Origin: Flavobacterium fluviale
Lineage (GTDB): Bacteria > Bacteroidota > Bacteroidia > Flavobacteriales > Flavobacteriaceae
Direction: 5' to 3'
DNA: 64,000 nucleotides
Assembly (NCBI RefSeq): GCF_003312915.1
Contig: NZ_CP030261.1
Location: 2,232,001-2,296,000, forward strand
Part shown: piece after piece, positions 1-9,770 of the stretch
Position numbering within the stretch: the stretch's first letter is position 1
Layout: each line of letters opens with the position of its first letter
Made by a program: the position numbers and the translations under genes
Notes under the pieces: generated by a model
The model's database searches: none
What the model saw: the letters and a program-made list of their open reading frames with translations, nothing else
What the model was told of the DNA's origin: nothing

Positions 1-3000
1 ACATCGTTGTTGGATCTTAACGGAAACCCGATGGCATCTCAATACAACAGCTATACATACGATCAGCTGAACCGTATTAAGAGCATGAATAGCCAGTCTA
101 TTTTAGCGGGTGTTTCAACTCCTTCATATCGTTCAAGTTATAGCTATGATCGAAATGGAAATTTAATGGCATTAAATGCTTTTGCTCCAAAAGCAGACGG
201 TTCTATTGCTGAAATGGATAATTTAACATACAGTTATTTAACCAAAATGCATCCAGAAAGAGATCCTGCAGCTTACAATTATAAAACGAGAACCAATCAG
301 TTGCGACACGTAAAAGATGCGGTTGGTGCAGGAGTCTTTACAAATAATGACAAAAACGCAAATGATACATCGTTAGATATAGACAGTCAGCCAGATGATA
401 ACTACACTTATGATGAAATTGGACAGTTAACGTCTGATAAATTGGAAGGAATTGATATTGAATGGCGTGTTGACGGGAAAGTTAACAAGGTGACTAAAAA
501 GAACGGTACTGTAATAAGTTTTGAATATGATGGATTAGGAAACAGAACGTCTAAAAAAGTTGTTACACCGACTTCTAGTACGATAACATACTATGAAAGA
601 GATGCGCAAGGTAATGTATTGAGTACTTACGAGATGATTACCAACGGTGCAGGATCTAAGTATTATCTTGTAGAGCAGAATATTTATGGAAGCAGTCGTC
701 TGGGTATCGAACAATATGATCGTACAAAAGAGATTTCAGGAGAAGCTTTTGCATCTTTTGCTGAAAAGGCAAGTTTAATGACTGCAAGATCTATGGTTGC
801 AATGAAGGGTGTAGAAGAGGTTCCTCCAACCTATGGATTACAATTTGTTGATCCAAAAGGTTTTACATCTTGGTCTGATTCAAACAGTAAATTAAATTTA
901 TTTGCTAATAAGTCGACAAGAACAAAAGTGATAACATTAAGCTCTCATTTCAAAATTGATCCTGCTAACATTAAAGATCAAGAAAATGTGGTTGTGGCGT
1001 TACATGGCTCTTCTGTAGAAGGAAGTTTCCCAAAATCAAATTCATATTCTTACAGAAGCTCTATATTATTAACAGTTAAAAAGAATGAATTAACAGGTTA
1101 TGTGCCAACGGTATCTTTATATAAATACCGCCGTAATCACCATGATTACAATAGAAAAGGTAAAAAGAAATACTCTTTTAGAAGTACTTTGGAAAGAACA
1201 AATTTTACAATTGACACTGAAACAGGAGCAATTCCAGAAAGTGCATTTGATTTTAATGCAGAAGTTAGGTTAAACTCAAAAAATGGAGCCTATGAGGTAG
1301 TTATTGTATTAAATGGAAACGTTTATTCTACAGTTTCAAAATCAGAAGTGCTTAAAAATGGTGAAAACTATGAAAACTTAAAGAGAAATGACGGCCGTTT
1401 AAAAATTACTCAACCGGCTAATTCATTAGGTACGGTCAAAATAGAAGATAAGCCTAATGAGTTTTTAGAGTTACCGGCTTTACGAAATGAAATGTGTGAT
1501 TTCACATACAGTATCGATAACGGAAAAGGAACAGAACCTTTAAAAGTTAATGCATTCGCTTTTGATGAAGCCCCAAGCTCAGATAGAAGACCAGTTTCTT
1601 CTACAGAGTTAAAAATGACATTAAGTAATGTTTCTTACGCTTCAACATTCTGTGGCTTAACAGAAAGTGATCGTGATGCAGATGGTGTAAAAGATAAAGA
1701 TGATATCTGTCCAGATGTATTTAACCCTAAACAAGAAGACACGACTGAAATCGCATTAGGATATGCTCCAGACGGAGTAGGAGATGTTTGTGACAACTGT
1801 GCTTATCCAAACCCGCTTCAAATCGACACTGATGGAGACGGACGAGGAGACGATGTTGAAGTAAACGGCGTTTTAAAACAATGTGATAACTGTCCATCAA
1901 TTCCAAACTACGATCAAGTAGATACTGATGGCGATGGTATTGGAGATGCATGCGACAACTGTAAAACAATCAACAATCCATTGCAGGAAGATGCTAATAA
2001 AAACGGTATTGGCGACGCTTGTGAAGGATTAGATCAAGGAGTAGGAGAAACAACTATTGTAGCTGTTCCTGAAACGTCTACTCGTTTAGTTGGAGACAAA
2101 CGTTACGAATTATCAAATCATTTAGGAAACGTATTAAGTGTAATAAGCGATAGAAAATTGTTTAAAGCTGCAAATGAACCAGGTCAAGAAACACTTAACT
2201 ATTATGATTTTAACGGATGGGAAACTATTGTAGGAAATTCTAATTGGCTTAAAGCTGGTACATCTTCTGTAAATGCAGTTGTTCCTGCAGATAATAAATT
2301 GAAGATTACTACCACCGATACTAAGCAAGGGGTAGTGCTTTCAATGCTGACTACAGCAGGTAAAAAGTATACAGTATCTTATGATTTAGACTTGGTAGCT
2401 TGTCCAGAGGTTAAAGTAGAAGTGTCAAATATGGGCATTCCTTTCCAACAGCAGATTGAAAGTAATTCTGGCAGAAGAAGTGTAACATTTACAGCAGCAG
2501 GCGTAGTGAGTATTGTTCACTGGACTCGTAATAGAGCTAAAGATGATGTAGATGATGTTTACACGTTAGATAATGTAACAACAAGTGTAGAATCGACTGA
2601 AAATACAGTTGCTTTTACTACCTTTAGCCCAGATATATTTAGTTATTCAGATTACTATCCTTTTGGAATGCTGGTCCCTAACAGACATAAGTCTGCCGAT
2701 AGCTACCGTTATGGCTTCCAGGGACAGGAGAAAGATGATGAAATTCGTGGCGGGGAAGGGAATTCTTTGAATTATACTTTCAGGATGCATGATCCTAGGG
2801 TTGGTAGGTTTTTTGCGATTGATAAATTAGAAAGATCATATCCATGGAATTCACCTTATGCATTTAGTGAGAATAGAGTTATTGACGGTATTGAATTTGA
2901 AGGGCTTGAGTTCAGAATAGAAACGAAACAAGATAGAGGTACTAAAAATTACACTACAATTGTAATTCCTGATGAAAGTATACAATTAGGTGTGATTAAA

Positions 3001-3651
3001 GCACAAGTAACAGCATTAGGTAGTGCCGGCTATAATGGAAATACATCTAAGGAAACTATCAGTTTGAATAAAAAAATTAAATTTTCGGAGTCAATCGTAG
3101 GTAACGATCAAATGACTTTTAAGGGAACTTATGGCGCTAATGAATTATCGAAAACCATTATTGATGGAAGTACTCATCAAATCAATGACAAAATTGGTAA
3201 AACTTATGAAGAGAGTTATGTTAGCAATCCATATCTTAAAGAGATTAAAATTGATACCTATGCACTCTTGAAAACATTTACTGTTGTCAAACAAAGAGAT
3301 GTATTAAAAGAATATGTAAAGGAAAAAACAACAGTAATGATTCAGATTGATGCAGTCAATATTAATACTCCTTACATGAAAAATTTAGCAACTAGTTTGC
3401 AGCGAGCTGGATATATTGTAACTTTAAATGAGGGATCAATAACAAATAATGATGCTTTTATGATATCAAATCCATTAGTTAAAACTACTGATCCTCAAAA
3501 TACTGAAATTAGAATTGGAATAGAAATACAAGTGGGAACTAAAGTGAAAAAAGTAATATCTGATAGAGTCATTTCGGTTACAAATGACGAAACAGGAGAG
3601 ACCTTTCCAAAACCTGCCAATACTAACACGAATACTACTGATGGAAACTAA
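1..3651 (+). CDS. RHS/YD-repeat protein with thrombospondin type-3 repeats, 5' end outside window
   Basis: The frame is open from base 1, so the N-terminus lies upstream and only about 1,216 codons are visible. YD repeats occur early ([10 protein letters not shown] near 140; [12 protein letters not shown] near 525-560). Cys/Asp-rich thrombospondin type-3 repeats ([14 protein letters not shown] type, likely Ca-binding) lie at about 1660-2030. The RHS-associated core follows at about 2650-2915 ([34 protein letters not shown]). After FEGLEF near 2910 comes a roughly 245-residue C-terminal module I do not recognise. RHS proteins of this kind are large secreted or surface polypeptides whose C-terminal tip is variable and often toxic; toxicity here is inference only. 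The next gene overlaps its stop codon, which suggests co-translation. Confidence 0.85.
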   Translation, partial: TSLLDLNGNPMASQYNSYTYDQLNRIKSMNSQSILAGVSTPSYRSSYSYDRNGNLMALNAFAPKADGSIAEMDNLTYSYLTKMHPERDPAAYNYKTRTNQLRHVKDAVGAGVFTNNDKNANDTSLDIDSQPDDNYTYDEIGQLTSDKLEGIDIEWRVDGKVNKVTKKNGTVISFEYDGLGNRTSKKVVTPTSSTITYYERDAQGNVLSTYEMITNGAGSKYYLVEQNIYGSSRLGIEQYDRTKEISGEAFASFAEKASLMTARSMVAMKGVEEVPPTYGLQFVDPKGFTSWSDSNSKLNLFANKSTRTKVITLSSHFKIDPANIKDQENVVVALHGSSVEGSFPKSNSYSYRSSILLTVKKNELTGYVPTVSLYKYRRNHHDYNRKGKKKYSFRSTLERTNFTIDTETGAIPESAFDFNAEVRLNSKNGAYEVVIVLNGNVYSTVSKSEVLKNGENYENLKRNDGRLKITQPANSLGTVKIEDKPNEFLELPALRNEMCDFTYSIDNGKGTEPLKVNAFAFDEAPSSDRRPVSSTELKMTLSNVSYASTFCGLTESDRDADGVKDKDDICPDVFNPKQEDTTEIALGYAPDGVGDVCDNCAYPNPLQIDTDGDGRGDDVEVNGVLKQCDNCPSIPNYDQVDTDGDGIGDACDNCKTINNPLQEDANKNGIGDACEGLDQGVGETTIVAVPETSTRLVGDKRYELSNHLGNVLSVISDRKLFKAANEPGQETLNYYDFNGWETIVGNSNWLKAGTSSVNAVVPADNKLKITTTDTKQGVVLSMLTTAGKKYTVSYDLDLVACPEVKVEVSNMGIPFQQQIESNSGRRSVTFTAAGVVSIVHWTRNRAKDDVDDVYTLDNVTTSVESTENTVAFTTFSPDIFSYSDYYPFGMLVPNRHKSADSYRYGFQGQEKDDEIRGGEGNSLNYTFRMHDPRVGRFFAIDKLERSYPWNSPYAFSENRVIDGIEFEGLEFRIETKQDRGTKNYTTIVIPDESIQLGVIKAQVTALGSAGYNGNTSKETISLNKKIKFSESIVGNDQMTFKGTYGANELSKTIIDGSTHQINDKIGKTYEESYVSNPYLKEIKIDTYALLKTFTVVKQRDVLKEYVKEKTTVMIQIDAVNINTPYMKNLATSLQRAGYIVTLNEGSITNNDAFMISNPLVKTTDPQNTEIRIGIEIQVGTKVKKVISDRVISVTNDETGETFPKPANTNTNTTDGN

Positions 3652-4675
3652 AAAAAAATATCTATTATGTTTATTTATTGTTTTGAATTGTTTTTCGCAA
3701 CATAAAACAGTAAATTATTTCTTTGAAGAAGTTCCTATATCGAAGTTGCCAATTGTTTTAGATGGCATTAGTTTTGAAAATTTAGATGCTTATCAAGAAG
3801 TTTTTTATGAGAATATTAAAAACTTCTTGATAAGTAAAAATGAAGATTTTGTTATAAAAATGGGGAATCCAAACTCAAAATTTTACGTTATTGGAAAATA
3901 TGAATTTTATGACAAAATTGCAGTTGTTATGCTTACTAAGTCAGAACAAAATGGTAACAATTTAACTAATTGTTTTTTGCTTATGTATGACAAAGATGGG
4001 GGATTATCAAGCTACAGAACTGTAGCTTGGATAGGAAATGAGGCAGAGTCTAAAACAGCACTAATAAATTCAAATAATATTTTAGAATTTGAAAATTCAT
4101 TAGACAAAGACAATACAAGATATTTAACATATTATTCGTTAAATATGGAAAAGAATTATTTCCCCTTTTCAGATGATAAATGTAACGAAATTGAAGCCTG
4201 TGTAAATTATAGACCAAGCATTGATTCTATTCCAGAGAGAAAAATCAAAAAATATATTTTTGATAAATCCTTTTTTAGAACAGAGAAAAAGTTAATTCCT
4301 CTCAAATATTGTTCTACAGATTCGATTTCGCAAATTCTTTCATCAATTGGCAATGAAAATAAATTATCAATGAAGAATTATTTTCTAGATTCTAAGAAAA
4401 TTGAAGACGGAAAAAAAATAGTATTTTTCTTAAATAAATTCAAATACAAAAACTACAAAAATGTAAGCGAAGTTGGTTATCAGGTTTTTAACAAAAATGG
4501 ATCTTTAAATAAGAGGGAGCAAATCGCACAATATTATACAACAAAAGATGAAACCGAAAGTATTATATCCTCTAATGTTTTTATTGAAAAAGGGAATATC
4601 CGAATTGAAACTCAAGAAAAAGGATCTGAGAAAAAAGTTCATCTATATAAATTAGATGGCTATTCGGAAATGTAA
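3641..4675 (+). CDS. Exported protein of unknown function overlapping the RHS gene (possible partner or immunity protein)
   Basis: The 344-residue protein starts at ATG 3641, inside the last 11 bases of the RHS gene; an in-frame start at 3584 would bury a leader and is less likely. The N-terminus ([17 protein letters not shown]) is a basic then hydrophobic leader, consistent with a signal peptide, possibly a lipoprotein signal at Cys17. The remainder is Lys/Asn/Ile-rich with no family I recognise. Its position directly behind the variable RHS tip fits a cognate partner, but RHS immunity proteins are often cytoplasmic, so a leader would place this one in the periplasm or membrane. No cysteine or metal motif stands out. 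A hairpin terminator follows. Confidence 0.6.
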   Translation: METKKKYLLCLFIVLNCFSQHKTVNYFFEEVPISKLPIVLDGISFENLDAYQEVFYENIKNFLISKNEDFVIKMGNPNSKFYVIGKYEFYDKIAVVMLTKSEQNGNNLTNCFLLMYDKDGGLSSYRTVAWIGNEAESKTALINSNNILEFENSLDKDNTRYLTYYSLNMEKNYFPFSDDKCNEIEACVNYRPSIDSIPERKIKKYIFDKSFFRTEKKLIPLKYCSTDSISQILSSIGNENKLSMKNYFLDSKKIEDGKKIVFFLNKFKYKNYKNVSEVGYQVFNKNGSLNKREQIAQYYTTKDETESIISSNVFIEKGNIRIETQEKGSEKKVHLYKLDGYSEM

Positions 4676-4736
4676 ATTTTTGAATAGTCCATTAGTGAGG
4701 AAGTATGACATTAATAAAATCTAGTGTTTACCAATA

Positions 4737-4768
4737 AAAAACTACAACTTTTTAAGGTTGTAGTTTTT
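4737..4768. terminator. Bidirectional intrinsic terminator
   Basis: A 12-bp perfect inverted repeat (AAAAACTACAAC, loop of 8, GTTGTAGTTTTT) lies between convergent genes: the exported protein on the plus strand and the integrase remnant on the minus strand. The A/T ends give U-tracts in both directions. Confidence 0.75.
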
Positions 4769-4772
4769 CTAT

Positions 4773-4994
4773 TTAATAACTTTCCAGTTTACTATGGACT
4801 TTTTCAATCTCTTTATCCATATAAGCTTGAGCATAATGTACATATCGATTAAAAAAAGTGCTGGCATGACTGTGTCCACTAATCTTACGAACTAAATGCT
4901 CTGGCATTCCTAAAATGAGTAAAGTTGTAATTGCAGTTCTTCGCATCATATGCGAACTCATTTTATCGCAAAAACGATTTTTTTGAAGTATCAT
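4773..4994 (-). pseudogene. C-terminal fragment of a tyrosine recombinase (integrase)
   Basis: The 73 residues hold only the C-terminal part of the phage-integrase catalytic fold. HMMRRT supplies the His-x-x-Arg pair, SGHSH the second His box, and YVHYAQAYMDKEI the catalytic Tyr region. A full integrase is usually 300-400 residues, so the core-binding domain and the first catalytic Arg are missing. The frame upstream is closed by a TAA just before the ATG. It sits on the 3' side of tRNA-Ser, the usual place for an integrated element, and is best read as the remnant of an excised or decayed integrative element. Confidence 0.7.
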
Positions 4995-5127
4995 TTTTCT
5001 AAGTTAATTTCTGTGTTTTACCTTGTCTTTCCCTTGAAACTTTTTTTGCAAATCTTCATTGTCGTTAAAAAACCACTGGCTTTATTGGTTAAATTCGGAT
5101 ATTTTTTCCATGAATCTTGACACGTCA

Positions 5128-5349
5128 TCAATTTGTGAGGACAGTTTGACTCCAAAATATAAGGATGCATGACCGCACTCGCATCCTCCTTTTTTTAATC
5201 GGTTGATTATTAAATGGGTCATTCACATCTTTATGATAAAGGTCATGTACATTCATTGATGCCTTAATTAGAGACTTATCGGCTTCGATAGCCACCCACG
5301 AATTAGGATGTTCATCTGTAGCTCTTACTGCATCATAAGCCAAGAGCAA
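5128..5349 (-). CDS. Unrecognised short reading frame, probably a gene remnant
   Basis: Open frame of about 73 residues; the frame remains open for roughly 24 more codons upstream, to a stop near 5430. The central part (AVRATDEHPNSWVAIEADKS) looks protein-like in composition, but I recognise no family and the C-terminus reads like random sequence. It lies in the decayed region beside the integrase remnant. It is either a small accessory gene or a fragment. Confidence 0.2.
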   Translation of the reverse strand: MLLAYDAVRATDEHPNSWVAIEADKSLIKASMNVHDLYHKDVNDPFNNQPIKKRRMRVRSCILIFWSQTVLTN

Positions 5350-5379
5350 AGCGAATTTTAGAGATTCGAAAAAGGAGAT

Positions 5380-5681
5380 TTGCTTTTGGAAATTACTGAA
5401 ATAAAAAGTAATTCCAAGAAAAGAGTTAAATTAGAAAAACCAGATTTTTCACTACTAAAGGAGATCAATTTGCTAAAACCGGCTATGGTGTTGTTTTTAT
5501 GTAAAATGGTTGCTACTAATACTTTTGATTTGATACAATTTATAACCTGCAGGGTAATAAAATGAAAACAAAGCTGTTTATTCTAAAATTAGAGAATAAG
5601 TACTTTGTAAAATCAACTAATATAGGCGCACCAAAACCTAATATTTCTACAACAAGTAGTGCTACTTTTGTAAATTTTTAA
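5380..5681 (+). other. Two short overlapping plus-strand frames of doubtful coding status
   Basis: A TTG-initiated frame (61 codons, ending at 5565) overlaps by four bases (ATGA) an ATG-initiated frame of 39 codons (5562-5681; MKTKLFILKLENKYFVKS). The coupling-like overlap is suggestive, but neither has a recognisable domain and the stretch is very AT-rich. Listed so the region is described; likely chance or remnant. Confidence 0.15.
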
Positions 5682-5780
5682 ATAAATAATTCAGATCTTA
5701 GAGTAATTGAGTTTTTTTTGAGAAAAGGCATTAGATTTAACTTGTTTTTAGATAATTATTGAAATAATTGTTCAAAACAA

Positions 5781-5814
5781 AAAAGTCTTTAAACACTAGT
5801 GTTTAAAGACTTTT
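5781..5814. terminator. Perfect 34-bp palindromic terminator next to tRNA-Ser
   Basis: Two 17-base arms read AAAAGTCTTTAAACACT and its exact complement with no unpaired loop in the DNA, followed by T-rich sequence. It sits 31 bp beyond the 3' end of the minus-strand tRNA gene and probably ends its transcript. Confidence 0.75.
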
Positions 5815-5844
5815 GACTTTTAAAGTTTCTTTTGAAACTTCTAC

Positions 5845-5932
5845 TGGCGGAGAAAGAGGGATTCGAACCCCCGGACCTGTTACAGTCAACAGTTTTCAAG
5901 ACTGCCGCATTCGACCGCTCTGCCATTTCTCC
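5845..5932 (-). tRNA. tRNA-Ser (anticodon TGA)
   Basis: Read on the minus strand the gene begins GGAGAAATGGCAGAGCGG and ends with TTTCTCC, the discriminator G and an encoded CCA (5845-5847). The acceptor stem GGAGAAA/TTTCTCC pairs perfectly. The anticodon arm GCAGT-CTTGAAA-ACTGT gives anticodon TGA. An extended variable arm and the T-loop GGTTCGAATCC are present, as expected for a class II serine tRNA. Total length is 88 with CCA. Confidence 0.96.
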
Positions 5933-5964
5933 AGTATGTCGCTATCATTTCGTGATTGCGAGTG

Positions 5965-5972
5965 CAAATATA
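5965..5972 (-). promoter_or_regulatory. Probable -7 box for tRNA-Ser
   Basis: The minus strand reads TATATTTG, an exact match to the Bacteroidota -7 consensus TAnnTTTG, 33 bp upstream of the mature tRNA 5' end. No clear TTG -33 box was found at the usual spacing. Confidence 0.45.
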
Positions 5973-6071
5973 GTGTGCTTTTCCGATTATAAAAACTTTT
6001 TTCTCAGTTTTTTTAAGATAATTTTCAAGTGTCTAATTATCAGTATTTCCGAAAGGCGTTTTTTTTGAAAA

Positions 6072-6470
6072 TTAATCCAAATCGTCCAAAATAGGTGTCG
6101 GCTTTTTGTTTTCATCAACTGCAACAAACGAAAAAGTTCCTGAAACTACTGTTTCGCGAAGCTCTGAATACATTTGTTCCATAAAAATATCAACATGGAT
6201 TTTACAGCTTGTTCTTCCAACACTGTCAACTTTTGCTATTAATTCGATTAAAGTACCGGCCGGAATTGCTTTTTTAAAGTCAATTTGACCTGTAGATATT
6301 GTAACAACTTTTTTGCGGCTAAAACGGGTCGCACAAATAAAAGCAACTTCATCCATTAAATGCAGTGCAGTTCCTCCAAATAGAGTGTCATAATGATTCG
6401 TTGTGCTCGGAAAAACTGCTTTGAATATACGTGTTTCAGATTTCTGAATTCTTTCTTCTATTGTCCCCAT
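6072..6470 (-). CDS. Acyl-CoA thioesterase, hotdog fold (YciA/BFIT type)
   Basis: 132-residue single hotdog-domain protein. NHYDTLFGGTALHLMDE carries the hotdog helix with the Asn and the Asp/Glu used for catalysis in the YciA-like group, and TGQIDFKKAIPAGTLIEL is the following strand pair. The start MGTIEERIQKSETRIF at 6470 leaves one base after the ribB stop; the longer frame from 6512 would overlap ribB and adds residues that do not look like the family. It hydrolyses acyl-CoA to free acid and CoA in the cytosol; substrate chain length cannot be read from sequence. It is the last gene of the minus-strand operon that begins at tpx. Confidence 0.85.
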   Translation of the reverse strand: MGTIEERIQKSETRIFKAVFPSTTNHYDTLFGGTALHLMDEVAFICATRFSRKKVVTISTGQIDFKKAIPAGTLIELIAKVDSVGRTSCKIHVDIFMEQMYSELRETVVSGTFSFVAVDENKKPTPILDDLD

Positions 6471-6471
6471 A

Positions 6472-7605
6472 TTAGTAATTAACGTATTCTGTAATTTCAA
6501 GACCGTAACCAATCATACCTACACGTTTTGTCTGCTCTGTATTCGAAACCAATCTAATTTTAGAAATATCAATATCATGAAGGATTTGAGCACCGATTCC
6601 GTAGTCTTTACTGTCAATGATAACTTTTGGAGCTTTTAATGTTCCTTGCGATTGGAGTGATTTAAGTTCTGAAATTCTGTTTAAAAGATTTACAGCGGTC
6701 ATATCTTGATTGATAAATATAACAGCACCTTTTCCGTTTTCATTAATGACTTTAAACATGTCGTCTAACTGCTGTTCAGCATTATTAGTCAATGTTCCTA
6801 GTAAATCATTGTTTACTTGAGAAGAGTGGATTCTTGTTAATATAGGTTCTCCAGAGCTCCAAGTTCCTTTTGTTAATGCAATATGAATTTGTTTATTGGT
6901 AGTCTGCTCGTAAGCTCTCAAACGAAAAGTTCCAAAACGGGTTTCAATATCAAAATCTTCCTTTTTAACGATTAAGCTGTCGTGCTGCATTCTGTAAGCG
7001 ACTAAATCTTCAATTGAAACTAATTTCAAATCAAATTTCTTTGCCACGTTTATTAATTCAGGTAAACGTGACATTGTTCCGTCTTCGTTTAAGATTTCAC
7101 AAATTACACCAGCTGGTTTAAATCCTGCTAGGCGTGCAAAATCAATTGCAGCTTCAGTGTGACCAGTTCTTCTTAGAACTCCTCCTTGTTTAGCGATTAA
7201 AGGGAAAATATGACCAGGACGAGCTAAATCGTGAGGTTTTGTGTTAGGATCGACCAAAGCTTCAACTGTTTTAGAACGATCGGCAGCCGAAATTCCAGTT
7301 GTTACTCCATTACCTTTTAGATCAACAGAAACTGTAAAAGCGGTTTCCATATGATCTGTATTGTTCGTAACCATGGCACGTAGATCTAATTCTTTACAAC
7401 GGCTTTCTGTTAATGGTGTACAGATTAAACCGCGTCCGTGGGTAGCCATAAAATTGATCATTTCTGGAGTTATTTTTTCAGCAGCTGCTAAAAAATCACC
7501 TTCGTTTTCACGATCTTCATCATCGACTACAATGATTACTTTACCTTGACGAATATCTTCTATAGCTTCTTCAATGGTATTCAATTGTATTTTTGTTGTT
7601 GACAT
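6472..7605 (-). CDS. ribB: 3,4-dihydroxy-2-butanone-4-phosphate synthase with a degenerate GTP-cyclohydrolase-II domain
   Basis: 377 residues in two domains. Residues about 5-205 are a complete DHBP synthase: [12 protein letters not shown] near residue 28, [12 protein letters not shown], and [17 protein letters not shown]. It makes the four-carbon riboflavin precursor from ribulose-5-phosphate. Residues about 215-377 align with GTP cyclohydrolase II, but the zinc site (normally a Cys-x2-GD-x8-Cys-x-Cys pattern) is replaced by [20 protein letters not shown] with no cysteine, and the YHRQEGRNIGL-type catalytic motif is replaced by [11 protein letters not shown]. The second half is therefore probably not a cyclohydrolase; such genes are commonly annotated ribBA by length. 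A genuine ribA must lie elsewhere. It sits two bases after the LptF/G gene. Confidence 0.9.
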   Translation of the reverse strand: MSTTKIQLNTIEEAIEDIRQGKVIIVVDDEDRENEGDFLAAAEKITPEMINFMATHGRGLICTPLTESRCKELDLRAMVTNNTDHMETAFTVSVDLKGNGVTTGISAADRSKTVEALVDPNTKPHDLARPGHIFPLIAKQGGVLRRTGHTEAAIDFARLAGFKPAGVICEILNEDGTMSRLPELINVAKKFDLKLVSIEDLVAYRMQHDSLIVKKEDFDIETRFGTFRLRAYEQTTNKQIHIALTKGTWSSGEPILTRIHSSQVNNDLLGTLTNNAEQQLDDMFKVINENGKGAVIFINQDMTAVNLLNRISELKSLQSQGTLKAPKVIIDSKDYGIGAQILHDIDISKIRLVSNTEQTKRVGMIGYGLEITEYVNY

Positions 7606-7607
7606 AA

Positions 7608-9062
7608 TTATTGTTGCTTTTGAGCGGGTGAGAACCGCTCAGAAATTTTCTGAAATAGTTGTGAAATTGGAGTTGTAATTGCATCAAAATTAATTAATCC
7701 ATTGTCGTTTGTAGCCCTGTAAGTTAAAAGAACCGCTAACGGTAATAGAATAAACGACGACATCCATGATCCCATAAATGGAGTCATACCGCCTTCTTGT
7801 GATAATCTTTTTCCGAAAGTATTAATAAAGTGAAAAGTAATAAAAATCAAAACGGCAAAAACAATAGGAAGACCAAGTCCGCCCTTTCTAATAATCGCAC
7901 CTAGCGGAGCGCCAATAAAGAACATTAAGAAGCATGCAAAAGCAATAACAAATTTTTCGTAAAATGCGCTCAAGTGCTTATTAATATCACGCTGTTTGTC
8001 TTTTAAATCTTTTTGAGTTGTTTCGATCGAATAAATGTTACTCGTAACATTGCTTCCTGCCATTTTTAAAATATCAACTTTATCTTTGTTGGAATACATT
8101 GACATAAGATCATTAGGAAGCTGTTTTTTCTTGAGATTTCTTTCTGGTCCTGACTGTATTTTTCTTATTCCAACACGCTGGTTAATGTTTTCAGAAAAAG
8201 AAAGAATTTCATTATCCAAATTTTTGTTTAACGAGTCTAAAGTATAACGTAGTTCGTTAACATTCAACATGGCATTTGTACCGGCAATACTTTCTTTGCT
8301 GTCATCGGCCTTGTTTAATGCTGCTAAATCTATATTAATGACCTGCTTTTTAAATTTTCCTTTTATGAAAGGTAATTTTGCGCGATCTTCATATTTTTTA
8401 GGTGTAACATCTTGATAATAATAACCATCATTTAAAACTAACTGTAAAATGCTGGATTTTTCACTGCTGATTAATTCTCCAGTTTTAGATTTAATTACAG
8501 TTTTATTTTCGCCCATATTATTAGGCTTTTCATGGATCGTTACTCCAGTAAGATGGTTTCCGTTTTCTCCAGTTTTTTTATTAACCTTAATATTGTAGAA
8601 ACCAACGTCGTTAAACTGTCCCTCGGCGATTGCCATTGCTGGTTTGGCCTGAGCTATGTTTTTTCTGAAGTTAACAAATTTATATTCGGCGTATGGAATA
8701 ACATTATTGGCAAACCAAAATGCGACAATGCTTAAAACAAAAATAAAAACTATTAATACTCGCATGGCTCTCTGAAGAGAAATTCCAGAAGATTTCATAG
8801 CAGCAAATTCGTAGTTTTCGGCTAAGTTTCCGAAAGTCATAATAGAGGCTAATAAAACCGAAAGCGGTAAAACTAAAGGTATAATGCGGGGCATAGAAAA
8901 AAGCAGGAATTTCACGACTAATAATAAGTCGAGATCTTTACCTGCTAGTTCTGATATAAATAGCCATACTGTCTGCAGTATGAATATGAAAAATAGGATT
9001 ACAAATACCGTAGTAAATGTAAGTAAGAATGTTTTTAATAAGTATTTGTCTAGAATTTTCAA
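7608..9062 (-). CDS. LptF/LptG-family permease of the lipopolysaccharide export system
   Basis: 484-residue membrane protein of the YjgP/YjgQ family. Three N-terminal hydrophobic segments (residues about 12-35, 55-75, 100-120), a large periplasmic domain with SAKSSIL-type beta content (about 125-360), and three C-terminal segments (about 368-470) give the characteristic 3+3 layout; NYEFAAMKSSGISLQRAM is the conserved cytoplasmic coupling loop. LptF and LptG form the membrane part of the LptBFG ABC transporter that extracts LPS from the inner membrane. I cannot tell F from G. It is longer than enterobacterial LptF/G (about 360), with the extra length in the periplasmic part. It follows lolA by 8 bp. 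Confidence 0.88.
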   Translation of the reverse strand: MKILDKYLLKTFLLTFTTVFVILFFIFILQTVWLFISELAGKDLDLLLVVKFLLFSMPRIIPLVLPLSVLLASIMTFGNLAENYEFAAMKSSGISLQRAMRVLIVFIFVLSIVAFWFANNVIPYAEYKFVNFRKNIAQAKPAMAIAEGQFNDVGFYNIKVNKKTGENGNHLTGVTIHEKPNNMGENKTVIKSKTGELISSEKSSILQLVLNDGYYYQDVTPKKYEDRAKLPFIKGKFKKQVINIDLAALNKADDSKESIAGTNAMLNVNELRYTLDSLNKNLDNEILSFSENINQRVGIRKIQSGPERNLKKKQLPNDLMSMYSNKDKVDILKMAGSNVTSNIYSIETTQKDLKDKQRDINKHLSAFYEKFVIAFACFLMFFIGAPLGAIIRKGGLGLPIVFAVLIFITFHFINTFGKRLSQEGGMTPFMGSWMSSFILLPLAVLLTYRATNDNGLINFDAITTPISQLFQKISERFSPAQKQQ

Positions 9063-9070
9063 CCTTCTGA

Positions 9071-9718
9071 TTAATCTAATTTATTAATGTAGTATTTCGG
9101 GTATTTACTCGCTACAAAGGTAAATTGATTTTTTGATAATGGCTGATTGGTTTTAAAAGAATTAACGGTTAAAGTTGTTTTTGTTCCGTTTTTTCCAGTT
9201 TCAATCAAATTGTAGATGTGTTTTGTCTGAACATCAATACCTAAAAGAATTTCTTTTCTTTGGTCTTTTCCAGTAGTTGGTACTAGTTTAATGTATTGAA
9301 TTTTTCTTCCTTTCACGTTTTGTACAATATCCATATTGTATTTATAACCAGAATTAAAGAAAGTCAGCATTTTTGAAGGAGTAATGGCATTGTCATCTTT
9401 CTCGTTCACTTTAGATACTGTAACTTCTTCGTCTTCAGGAACAATAGTGTATGTTTTTTGTCCGTCAAAAATTTTAGTAACACCCATGAAATTCAATACA
9501 TATTGGTTGCCTTTCATAGTTACGTTTCCTTTACTGTCTTGATTAATATTTTCTTTGGCATTGTTCAAAGAGTATTTAAAATCAATAACGATATTGTTGT
9601 AGCTTTTTATTTTAGAAGTCACTTCGTTCAATAAATCTTTAGCTTTTTTATCTTGAGCCTGAACAGAAGTGAAACTCAAAAGCAGTATAACTGCCAATTG
9701 AAAAAACCTTTTGGTCAT
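9071..9718 (-). CDS. lolA: LolA-like outer-membrane lipoprotein carrier protein
   Basis: 215 residues from the start MTKRFFQLAVILLLSF, chosen because it gives a compact signal peptide ending at VQAQ; a start at 9763 (MKAKIQEINN) is also possible. The mature part (LLNEVTSKIKSYNNIVIDFKYSL, GQKTYTIVPEDEEV, NSFKTNQPLSKNQFTF) follows the LolA/outer-membrane lipoprotein-sorting fold, a half-barrel that binds the lipid of a lipoprotein in the periplasm. Neighbours FtsK and LptF/G make this a conserved envelope cluster of flavobacteria. A divergent family, so the assignment rests on fold-like pattern and context. Confidence 0.85.
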   Translation of the reverse strand: MTKRFFQLAVILLLSFTSVQAQDKKAKDLLNEVTSKIKSYNNIVIDFKYSLNNAKENINQDSKGNVTMKGNQYVLNFMGVTKIFDGQKTYTIVPEDEEVTVSKVNEKDDNAITPSKMLTFFNSGYKYNMDIVQNVKGRKIQYIKLVPTTGKDQRKEILLGIDVQTKHIYNLIETGKNGTKTTLTVNSFKTNQPLSKNQFTFVASKYPKYYINKLD

Positions 9719-9770
9719 ATTTGTGATAGAATTGTTGTTGATTTCTTGAATTTTTGCTTTCATGATTGGA

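Larger units (their letters stand above)
4995..5844. other. Degraded accessory region between integrase remnant and tRNA-Ser
   Basis: About 850 bases without a recognisable intact gene. Only short open frames occur on both strands (listed separately at low confidence). Stop codons interrupt plausible coding stretches, for example a reading beginning MEKISEFNQ on the minus strand near 5112 is followed by a stop. The region ends in a strong palindromic terminator next to the tRNA. I read it as eroded mobile-element DNA. Confidence 0.5.

Noticed and set aside
4773..4994. Intact integrase gene
   Set aside because: Only the last 73 residues remain; the core-binding domain and first catalytic Arg are absent and the upstream frame is closed.
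6472..7605. Bifunctional RibBA
   Set aside because: Zinc cysteines and the catalytic segment of the cyclohydrolase half are missing, so only the RibB activity is supported.
9113..9122. TACCTTTG -7-like box within lolA for the LptF/G gene
   Set aside because: Lies inside coding sequence and is a common chance match in AT-rich DNA; the genes are tightly spaced and likely co-transcribed.
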